From contig CAZPJD010000073.1 in assembly GCA_964586775.1 (NCBI GenBank), positions 1-52,552 on the forward strand: a stretch of 52,552 bases of DNA, given 5' to 3'. Position 1 is the stretch's first letter. Each line of letters starts with the position of its first letter. Under the pieces are notes generated by a model. It saw only the letters and a list, made by a program, of their open reading frames with translations, made no database searches and was not told where the DNA came from. This stretch comes from JADLEX01 sp964586775. GTDB taxonomy: Bacteria; Lernaellota; Lernaellaia; JACKCT01. Shown one piece after another: positions 24,856 to 31,245 of the stretch. Made by a program: the position numbers and the translations under genes.

Positions 24856-26204
24856 CCTGGGGTCTCGTCGAACGGCTCGCGCTCATCGCCGTGGCCGCGC
24901 CGATCGCACTGTTTTTTGCGCTCGGCGCATGCGCCCTGGCACGATACGTCCCCACGGAAAAAGCGGTTGGCCGCATGACCCGCGGCGCATTTCTCGTTGC
25001 GTTCCTGTGCAACGCATCGGTCGCGATTCTCATGTCCGCCGGTGACCACAATCTGGTCGTGATCTCGCTCGGCGATTGGTTCCACCTGCCGGGCTATCGG
25101 TTCGCCGTGGAATTGATTCTCGATCGCCTTTCGGTCCCATTCGCGCTGTTCTCTCAGGCGCTCATCGGCGTCGTCGGCGCGTTCGCCAACCGATACGTTC
25201 ACAAGGAACGCGGCTTCAACCGCTTCTTCACGCTGCTCGCGCTCTTCGCCGTGGGCATGAACCTCATCATTTTGGCGGGCGGAATCGAGATCGCGTTCGC
25301 CGGATGGGAACTCGTGGGGCTCAGTTCGGCGCTGCTGATCGCGTTCTTCCACGACCGACGGCTTGCAGTTGAAAACGGCTTCCGCGCGCTCGTCGTGTAT
25401 CGCGTATGCGACGCGGGTTTCCTCGTCGCGGCCGTATTGATCCGGCATTGGGGCGGCTCAGGCGACTTCATTCATCTGTTCGGCCGCGTCGAGTGGCCGG
25501 GCGGGCTCGCGCCGCTCGAAGGGGGGCGGGCGGCCGTCATCATGTTGCTCATCGTCGTGGCGGTCATGGGCAAGTGCGCGCAAGTGCCCTTCTCCGGATG
25601 GCTTCCCCGCGCGATGGAGGGCCCGACGCCGTCGAGCGCCATCTTCTACGGTGCGCTCTCCGTTCACGCCGGCGTCTACCTGTTGCTTCGTTTCGCACCG
25701 CTGCTTTCGGCAACGCATGCCGCATCGGTGCTGCTCGGCACAGTCGCGCTCGTCACGGCCGTCGTCGCCACCACGGTCGGTCGCGCGCAGACGGACATCA
25801 AATCGAGTCTCGCCTACGCCTCGCTCACGCAGGTCAGCATCATCCTCATCGAGGTTGCCCTCGGCCTGTACTGGCTCGCCATCGCGCACACGGTCGGGCA
25901 CATGTGCGTGCGTTCGCTGCAATTCCTGCGCGCACCGTCGCTTCTGCACGATGCGCACAACGTCGAAAACGCCATCGGCGGCCATCTCGAACCCACGGGC
26001 GAGCATTATCGCCGCATGCTCGCCAAGCCGGTCCAACGGGGCCTTTATCGCTTCGCACTCGAACGCGCGCATCTGGACGCCTTCCTCGACCTCGTTGTCG
26101 TTCGCCCCTTCGTCCGGCTGTTCGGTGCGCTCGATCGCATGGAGCAGCGCGTCGCGCGCCTCCTTGACGGATCGCCGCCGGGCGCCGGCGGAGGCGCACG
26201 ATGA
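24852..26204 (+). CDS. dabB: NuoL-like membrane subunit of the DAB system (DabB candidate 1)
   Basis: 450 residues with about 12 membrane segments, from the proton-conducting NuoL/Mrp antiporter family. Conserved pieces are GIEIAFAGWELVGLSSALLI (acidic residue of TM5) and MGKCAQVPFSGWLPRAMEGPTP (TM7 Lys and loop). These are followed by SSAIFYGALSVHAGVYLL, where the His of the usual SALIH is a Tyr. A 100-residue soluble tail follows. In DAB systems this subunit couples the cation gradient to DabA. Overlaps on both sides (ATGA at 24852 and 26201) tie it to dabA and to a second antiporter-like gene. Which of the two membrane proteins is the true DabB is open. Confidence 0.82.
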   Translation: MTWGLVERLALIAVAAPIALFFALGACALARYVPTEKAVGRMTRGAFLVAFLCNASVAILMSAGDHNLVVISLGDWFHLPGYRFAVELILDRLSVPFALFSQALIGVVGAFANRYVHKERGFNRFFTLLALFAVGMNLIILAGGIEIAFAGWELVGLSSALLIAFFHDRRLAVENGFRALVVYRVCDAGFLVAAVLIRHWGGSGDFIHLFGRVEWPGGLAPLEGGRAAVIMLLIVVAVMGKCAQVPFSGWLPRAMEGPTPSSAIFYGALSVHAGVYLLLRFAPLLSATHAASVLLGTVALVTAVVATTVGRAQTDIKSSLAYASLTQVSIILIEVALGLYWLAIAHTVGHMCVRSLQFLRAPSLLHDAHNVENAIGGHLEPTGEHYRRMLAKPVQRGLYRFALERAHLDAFLDLVVVRPFVRLFGALDRMEQRVARLLDGSPPGAGGGAR

Positions 26205-27592
26205 CGTTCCTCGCTCCGTGGATCGCGATTCTCGTCGTCGCGCCGATCTTGGGCGCGGTTGTCGCGCGCGTGCGTCCCGCCAAGTCGCGGGCGGTGGTGA
26301 TGACCGTCAACGCGATCGCGCTCGCGGCGTCCGGCTGCGCCGCCGCGGAGTTTTGGCGACGCGGCGCGCGCATCGATCCTCTCGATCCCGGTCCATTCTT
26401 CGCGGTGGACGACATGAATGCGACGTTGCTCGTCTTCGCCGCCCTCGTGGCGTTTTTCGTCGCGCTGGTTGCGCCCCTGCGCAAGTGGAAGCCGGGCAGC
26501 GCGACACGCACGCTCGTGTTCGAGTCGATCCTCTTTGCGGGATTCGCGTCGTCGATCGAAATTGGCCTGGTCGCTCTCTGGATTGCGTCCTACCTACCCT
26601 TCGACCGCGAACTGCGCCATTCCGACTGCGAATCGGGATGCCGTCGAGGATTCCGAATCGGCGCGACGCTGTCGTCGGCGCTGCTCGTGGCCGGCGTCGT
26701 TTCGATGCAAGCCAATTTCCCGTTCGACTCAACCGTACCCGGCGCGGCGGCCATTCTGGCGGCGGCGATGATCCGTCAGGGTGTGGTACCCTTCCAGTCT
26801 TGGCTGCCGCACCTGTTTGCCCGCGCGCCGCTGCCGTCCGTGCTGATGCTGTGCGTGCCGCAATGGGGGACTTGGGCGGCGCTGCGGCTCTTCGTACCCG
26901 CTGCGCCGCCGATCCTGCTGTCGGTGCTCGGCGCGACCGCGTCGATCACCGCCCTTTACGGCGCGGGATTGTCGCTCGTGCAAAAGGACGCCCGGCGCGC
27001 GTTCGGCTGGCTCTTCGTCAGCGAGACCGCCATCGTCTTCGCCTCGCTGTCGGGCACCGGCGACACCGGACTCGCGGGCGGGTTGCTCCTGTGGCTGTCT
27101 GGCGGTCTGTCGCTGTCGGGACTCGGGATGACGCTCTGCGCGCTCGAGGCGCGGCGCGGCCGATTGACGCTCGACGCGTACAGCGGCGGATACGAGAGCA
27201 CACCGCGCCTCGCGGTAGGGTTTCTTCTGCTCGGTTTGTGCTCGGTGGGATTTCCCGGCACGCTCGGATTCGTTGGAACCGAACTTCTGATCGACGGCAG
27301 CGTGGCGACGCACCCACAGCTCGGAATCGCCATGGTGATCGCGACGGTGCTGAACGGCCTCGCGGTCGTGAACATGTACCTCCGCCTCTTCTGCGGGCGA
27401 CGCACGATTGCGAATCCCGCGATCGGCCTACGGCCGCGCGAGTACGTCGGATTCATGGCGCTGGTGGTGATTCTGACGATCCTCGGGCTCTGGCCGCGCG
27501 GGCTCGTCGCGACGCGGGTGCGTGCGGCGCAAACGGCGCTCGCCGATCCGCCGGCGGTGACGTTGGTTCAACCAGCCGAACCAACGTCATAA
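26201..27592 (+). CDS. Second NuoL/NuoM-like membrane protein of the dab operon
   Basis: 463 residues and about 13 membrane segments. It belongs to the same antiporter-like family but is more divergent. The TM7-loop reads MIRQGVVPFQSWLPHLFARAPLPS, with Arg where complex-I subunits have Lys, as in some DabB proteins. TM5 carries IGLVALWIASYLPFDREL. A late motif, FPGTLGFVGTELLIDGS, matches the NuoM/DabB pattern. It starts inside the previous gene's stop (ATGA), so three cistrons are translationally coupled. Canonical DAB operons have one such membrane gene. This one could be a second coupling subunit, or the functional DabB with the upstream protein as the extra. The 3' end forms a perfect hairpin at 27559-27588. 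Confidence 0.75.
   Translation: MTFLAPWIAILVVAPILGAVVARVRPAKSRAVVMTVNAIALAASGCAAAEFWRRGARIDPLDPGPFFAVDDMNATLLVFAALVAFFVALVAPLRKWKPGSATRTLVFESILFAGFASSIEIGLVALWIASYLPFDRELRHSDCESGCRRGFRIGATLSSALLVAGVVSMQANFPFDSTVPGAAAILAAAMIRQGVVPFQSWLPHLFARAPLPSVLMLCVPQWGTWAALRLFVPAAPPILLSVLGATASITALYGAGLSLVQKDARRAFGWLFVSETAIVFASLSGTGDTGLAGGLLLWLSGGLSLSGLGMTLCALEARRGRLTLDAYSGGYESTPRLAVGFLLLGLCSVGFPGTLGFVGTELLIDGSVATHPQLGIAMVIATVLNGLAVVNMYLRLFCGRRTIANPAIGLRPREYVGFMALVVILTILGLWPRGLVATRVRAAQTALADPPAVTLVQPAEPTS
27559..27588 (+). repeat. Perfect 11-bp inverted repeat at the 3' end of the dab operon
   Basis: GACGTTGGTTC and its exact complement GAACCAACGTC flank an 8-base loop, covering the last codons up to one base before the TAA. 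Such a stem would protect the dab mRNA 3' end or slow polymerase. No T-tract follows on the plus strand. Confidence 0.6.
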
Positions 27593-27620
27593 GAAAACCC
27601 CGTCGGGAATTCCGGCGGGG
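27591..27620 (-). terminator. Intrinsic terminator for the transporter/carbonic-anhydrase operon
   Basis: The sequence 27598-27620 folds as CCCCGTCGG/CCGGCGGGG (one G-U pair) around GAATT. Read on the minus strand it is followed by TTTTCTT (27597-27591), the standard layout of a Rho-independent terminator. It sits 26 bases past the stop of the beta-carbonic-anhydrase-like gene. Confidence 0.75.
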
Positions 27621-27645
27621 CATCCATCGGCAACGGCCGATCCGC

Positions 27646-28089
27646 TCAATTGGGCGGAACGACCGAGATCATCTCCCATTCGTCCTCGGTGCCGGCGACG
27701 AGCCGCGCATAGTGCGCCTGAACGCGCACGCCGCGAAACGTCTTCATCAGGCGGTCGCGGGCTTCGAGCAGGTCGTCGCGATGCCGCTCGAACTCGTCCT
27801 TCTCGCTCGGGAATACGAAATGCCCGTAGGCCCCGCAGTCCTGATGGTTGACGAGATGGATCGTCTTCACACCGTGAAGATGGACCGCGACCTCGACGCT
27901 GCGCAGGATCGCCTGTCCCCGTTCGTTCTGCGTGTGCACGAAGTCGTGAATGGCGCCCGCCCGTGCGATGACGTCGCAATCGACGCCCAGCTTCGCGATG
28001 AACGTGCTGATAAAGTCGCGCCCATCCGGGCGGCGATGCAGTCGAAAATCTTCACACGTCACGAGGCACGCGTCGCAGCGATGTCCCAT
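27646..28089 (-). CDS. Small beta-carbonic-anhydrase-like zinc protein
   Basis: 147 residues, smaller than most beta-class carbonic anhydrases. The class signatures are there. TCEDFR gives CxDxR (C12 zinc ligand, D14-R16 catalytic dyad). VNHQDCGAYG gives HxxC (H82, C85), and ARAGAIHDF corresponds to the RxAGN segment. An extra CDAC pair lies at 5-8. A GGAGG sits five bases before the ATG. It follows the OFA transporter by 19 bases on the same strand and ends in a clear terminator. Its stop faces the dab operon's end, so CO2/bicarbonate interconversion is a sensible role. Sequence divergence means activity is inferred, not certain. Confidence 0.65.
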   Translation of the reverse strand: MGHRCDACLVTCEDFRLHRRPDGRDFISTFIAKLGVDCDVIARAGAIHDFVHTQNERGQAILRSVEVAVHLHGVKTIHLVNHQDCGAYGHFVFPSEKDEFERHRDDLLEARDRLMKTFRGVRVQAHYARLVAGTEDEWEMISVVPPN

Positions 28090-28108
28090 GGCGTCCTCCG
28101 GGTCCGGT

Positions 28109-29611
28109 TTACGCGTTTTCCGGATGATGTTCGAGGTGGAGTTTGGCTGTCGCGATCACCGCGGCCGCGTCGAGACACAGGATGCCGCAGATCATGAACG
28201 CGATGGGGAAATTGCCCATGTCGCCGAGCTTGCCGCCCATGATCGGCCCGAAGATGCCGCCGACGCCGTAAGCGAGAAACACCCAGCCGTAGTTCTGGCC
28301 GATATATTTCGTGCCGAAGGTGTCCGCCGTGATGGTCGGAAACAGGGCGAAGTTTCCGCCGAAGTTGAAGCCGATGAGCGTCGCGCCGAGATAGAGCATC
28401 CACGGCGTTCCGGCCATGAACGGGAACGCGAGCACGATCAGACCCTGCGTCGCCATCATGGTCACGACCGAGATCTTGCGGCCGATGCGGTCGCTGATGG
28501 CGCCCCACGCGATGCGTCCGAGACCGTTCGAGAGCGCGAAGAATACGCCCATGGCCGTGCCCGAAACCGCCTTGGCCCGCTCGGGATCGATGCCGTTGCC
28601 CACGAGCGCTTCCATGGGGAAGAGCTGCATCAGACCGATGCTCATGAGGCCCGCGCTCGCGCCCAGCGCGAACGTGCGGTGGATGAGATAGAACTGCGTC
28701 GTCTTGAGCATCTCGGCCGCAGTGAAGTCTTCGGAGCCCGTCGCCGCGACGCCCGGTTTGGGCGCGGGCGGCGTCCAGCCATCGGGTTTCCAGCCTTCCG
28801 GCGGAAACACCATGAACGTGCCGCCGATGAGCACGGCGACGCCGAAGATGGCGCCGTAGAGCATCAGCGTGCCGTTAAGGCCGATGATGTCGAGCAGGTG
28901 TGCCCACGAACCGCCGAGCTTGACCCAAAGCAGCGCGCCGAACCCGAAGCCCGCAACGGCAAGGCCGGTGATGAGTCCCTTTTTGTCGGGAAACCAGCGC
29001 ATGCCGACGGCGATCGGGACGACGTAACCCAAACCGATGCCCGATCCGCCGACGATACCGACAAAGAACAACGTCACCCAGAAGTTGTGCGCGCCGAAGA
29101 TACCCGCGAGGAAATACCCCACGCCGAGCACGACGCCGCCCGCCATGGCGAGTTTGCGTGGGCCGTACTTGGGCATCAGGCGTCCGGCCATCACCATGAT
29201 CATCGCGAAGAACGCGAGGCCGGAAGAGAAGACAATCTGCGTGCGAACCTTGGTCCACCCCGCCTTGGACGCCGAGATCTGTGTCGGCGACGGCTTCAGG
29301 GCAGGAATCGGGTCGCCCACGTTCCACGCTTCGGGAGCGGCAACCTGAAACGTCTGTGCGCCGATGGTCGCCTCGACGACCTTTTCGCCGGGTTTCGCGA
29401 CGGGGGTCTTGGGCACGACCATGCCGACCTCGACGCCGTCCACCGGAACCTTCACCAGAATTTCCTTGCCCTCTTTCGGGGCCTTGGGAACAAGGTACGG
29501 CGTGAACACCGACCACGCATAGATGGCGTCGAGGCACAGTTGCACGAGGATGGCGCCGAGCACGACCCAGTTGCGGTTCATCACTTTCGCGGGAGCGGAC
29601 GGAGCGGACAT
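28109..29611 (-). CDS. MFS transporter, oxalate:formate antiporter (OFA/OxlT) family
   Basis: 500 residues from ATG 29611, preceded by GAGG six bases away; an in-frame GTG at 29644 is less likely. Twelve membrane segments are interrupted between TM1 (NWVVLGAILVQLCLDAIYAW) and TM2 (IVFSSGLAFFAMIMVMAGRL) by a hydrophilic insert of about 75 residues, where OFA members normally have a short loop. OFA-like signatures include GYVVPIAVGMRWFPDKKG and FGTKYIGQNYGWVFLAYGVGG. Family members exchange small carboxylates such as oxalate, formate or lactate. It is led by a near-consensus promoter with a TetR-type operator at +1 and followed by the carbonic-anhydrase-like gene. Confidence 0.82.
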   Translation of the reverse strand: MSAPSAPAKVMNRNWVVLGAILVQLCLDAIYAWSVFTPYLVPKAPKEGKEILVKVPVDGVEVGMVVPKTPVAKPGEKVVEATIGAQTFQVAAPEAWNVGDPIPALKPSPTQISASKAGWTKVRTQIVFSSGLAFFAMIMVMAGRLMPKYGPRKLAMAGGVVLGVGYFLAGIFGAHNFWVTLFFVGIVGGSGIGLGYVVPIAVGMRWFPDKKGLITGLAVAGFGFGALLWVKLGGSWAHLLDIIGLNGTLMLYGAIFGVAVLIGGTFMVFPPEGWKPDGWTPPAPKPGVAATGSEDFTAAEMLKTTQFYLIHRTFALGASAGLMSIGLMQLFPMEALVGNGIDPERAKAVSGTAMGVFFALSNGLGRIAWGAISDRIGRKISVVTMMATQGLIVLAFPFMAGTPWMLYLGATLIGFNFGGNFALFPTITADTFGTKYIGQNYGWVFLAYGVGGIFGPIMGGKLGDMGNFPIAFMICGILCLDAAAVIATAKLHLEHHPENA

Positions 29612-29718
29612 GGGAAACCTCGCCGATGGAAATTGCAAATCCACAAACCACGCCGAACGGCGAAAACGGCGAAAAACGCCGATCCGCCGAACGAGGGTCC
29701 GATTCCGGGAATAACCCG

Positions 29719-29740
29719 ACTGAATGAACCCTCATTCAGT
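29719..29740. promoter_or_regulatory. Perfect 22-bp palindromic operator (TetR-type)
   Basis: ACTGAATGA and TCATTCAGT are exact inverted 9-mers around ACCC. It begins at the predicted transcription start of the OFA transporter, so a bound dimer would block initiation. TGAATGA/TCATTCA half-sites are common for TetR-family regulators of fatty-acid and small-molecule genes. No tetR gene lies in the window. Confidence 0.7.
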
Positions 29741-29745
29741 AGTGG

Positions 29746-29774
29746 ATTCTAGGCGAGAGCCGGGCGTTTGTCAA
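29746..29774 (-). promoter_or_regulatory. Near-consensus sigma-70 promoter of the OFA transporter operon
   Basis: On the minus strand TTGACA (29774-29769), 17 bases, then TAGAAT (29751-29746). The start point near 29740 lies at the edge of the 22-bp palindrome. The leader to ATG 29611 is about 130 bases and contains several short CGGCG-type inverted repeats. Confidence 0.7.
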
Positions 29775-29830
29775 AGCTCCGGCGGGAATTTGCCTTGAAT
29801 TGTTCCGGTTCTTTTCGAACCCTGCGGCCG

Positions 29831-30292
29831 TTACCCGCACATCGGGCGGTCGGCGAGGGTCACGCCACGCGCCTCGGCCCAATCCGAACCCAGTTCGCAC
29901 AGACGCTGCTCATCCAGGGCGCGTTCGGCCATCGGAAACAGGACGTTCTCTTCCTTGGCGAAGTGGTCGATTGCGTATTCCATCAATTCGTCGAGGCGCG
30001 ACCGGAGCAGGGCCACGTCGGTCACGGAATCGAGTTCCACGAAACCGCCCTCGATGTCCTGATGCTCGTGACGCATCACGGCCAGCGGTCCCATCCCGCC
30101 GATCTTGGGGTCGAGCGCGGGAAAGAAGATGTTGTTCTCGATGGTGGCGTGCGAAAGCAGCGCGGCGGACAAGGCCCGGGTCGCGCCCTGTAGTTCGTCG
30201 AGCGATGCGTTGTCGTCGATGGCTTTTCGGATGCGCGCGAACTGCGCGTAGAAAACGCCGTGTTCTCCGCGAAGGGCGTCCGTGATCTTCAT
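29831..30292 (-). CDS. Hemerythrin HHE-domain protein
   Basis: 153 residues, all-helical, with the diiron ligand pattern of hemerythrin-like domains: LRGEHGVF (H11), LSHATIENNIFFP (H48, E52), RHEHQDIE, and DHFAKEENVLFP near the end. Such domains bind O2 or NO through a carboxylate-bridged diiron centre. ATG 30292 has GGGGAGAC seven bases upstream; the in-frame start at 30307 has none. A CRP/FNR-family site is placed at about -40 of the likely promoter, pointing to control by oxygen or nitrosative state. It is a single-gene unit; the downstream transporter has its own promoter. Confidence 0.85.
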   Translation of the reverse strand: MKITDALRGEHGVFYAQFARIRKAIDDNASLDELQGATRALSAALLSHATIENNIFFPALDPKIGGMGPLAVMRHEHQDIEGGFVELDSVTDVALLRSRLDELMEYAIDHFAKEENVLFPMAERALDEQRLCELGSDWAEARGVTLADRPMCG

Positions 30293-30327
30293 GTTCAGTC
30301 TCCCCATTTCGAAGTGTGCCTTGCGAA

Positions 30328-30367
30328 ACTATCCTCACGGACGGTTCGGGTCGTTGACGCACGTCAA
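30328..30367 (-). promoter_or_regulatory. CRP/FNR-type site with class II promoter for hemerythrin
   Basis: TTGACGCACGTCAA at 30354-30367 is a perfect dyad of the TTGAC-N4-GTCAA form, the pattern of DNR/HcpR-like members of the CRP/FNR family (FNR itself prefers TTGAT-N4-ATCAA). On the minus strand a -10-like GATAGT lies at 30333-30328, exactly 20 bases past the site. This puts the dyad centre about 40 bases before the start, the class II activator position. There is no good -35, as expected for an activated promoter. Confidence 0.55.
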
Positions 30368-30413
30368 AACAGCGAATTTTCGGCCCATTTGGACGCGGGC
30401 GACGGGCATTCGA

Positions 30414-30443
30414 TTCTTTACCCCCGCGCGTTTCCCTGATAAT
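30414..30443 (+). promoter_or_regulatory. Weak predicted promoter for the HAD/phosphohexomutase operon
   Basis: TTCTTT (30414-30419), 18 bases, then GATAAT (30438-30443, inside TGATAAT). The -10 is good and the -35 poor. It lies 40 bases before ATG 30484. Confidence 0.35.
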
Positions 30444-30483
30444 AGGGGCCTCGTCGCGGCCCGATTCGACTCCGCCGCGTTTC

Positions 30484-31245
30484 ATGCAGATGGTTATCGG
30501 CGTTTTTTCGAAGCGTCGCCCTGCCGAGGACGGCCCCTTGCCCCACCCGATCAAACTCCTTCTCTTCGACCTCGACGGCACACTGATGCTTTCCGGCGGG
30601 GCGGGCAGCCGCGCCATCGACACGATCTTCGCGCGGCATTTCGGCGTGGCGAACGCCTTCGACGGCATTCAACCGCACGGCATGACCGATCCCATGATCT
30701 TCCGCGAGCTGTTCGAACGACACGGCCTTTCGATCCAGGACGAGATCGGCACCATCGCCCGACTCGCCGAGGACTATCGACGCGAGCTCGAGATCGAGAT
30801 GCCGATTTCGCCGCAGGCGCACATGATGCCGGGCGTCGTGCCGCTGCTGGAGCGGCTCGCAAGCGCGCCGAACGTGGTCGTGGGCCTTCTGACCGGCAAT
30901 TTCGAGCCGACCGCGCGCATCAAACTCGCCCGGTTCGACCTCAATCGGTTTTTTCCCTTCGGTGCGTTTTCGACCGACAGCGCGAACCGGTCCGACCTGC
31001 CGCCCGTCGCGATCCGTCGCGCCGAGGAACACCTCGGCGAACCGATCGGCGCGGGGCCGCACGTCTACGTGATCGGAGACACGCCGATGGACGTGCGTTG
31101 CGCGCTCGACAACGGCGTGACTTCGATTGGCGTCGCGACGACGAAATTCACGACCGAAGACCTGCACCGGGCGGGCGCGCACATCGTGCTCGAAAGTTTT
31201 GCGGATACCGAACTGGTTTTGAACGCTTTGGGAGTGCCTTCATGA
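30484..31245 (+). CDS. HAD-superfamily phosphatase, phosphoglycolate-phosphatase-like
   Basis: 253 residues. HAD motif I is LLLFDLDGTL (nucleophile and acid Asp), motif II LLTGN, and motif IV YVIGDTPMDVRCA. A helical cap domain between motifs I and II makes it subclass I, like Gph/PGP enzymes. The lysine of motif III is not obvious in the region around RSDLPPVAIRRAEE. The first 20 residues before PIKLLLFD are variable, so the start could be downstream. The stop overlaps the phosphohexomutase start (ATGA at 31242), so a sugar-phosphate substrate is as likely as phosphoglycolate. Confidence 0.75.
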   Translation: MQMVIGVFSKRRPAEDGPLPHPIKLLLFDLDGTLMLSGGAGSRAIDTIFARHFGVANAFDGIQPHGMTDPMIFRELFERHGLSIQDEIGTIARLAEDYRRELEIEMPISPQAHMMPGVVPLLERLASAPNVVVGLLTGNFEPTARIKLARFDLNRFFPFGAFSTDSANRSDLPPVAIRRAEEHLGEPIGAGPHVYVIGDTPMDVRCALDNGVTSIGVATTKFTTEDLHRAGAHIVLESFADTELVLNALGVPS

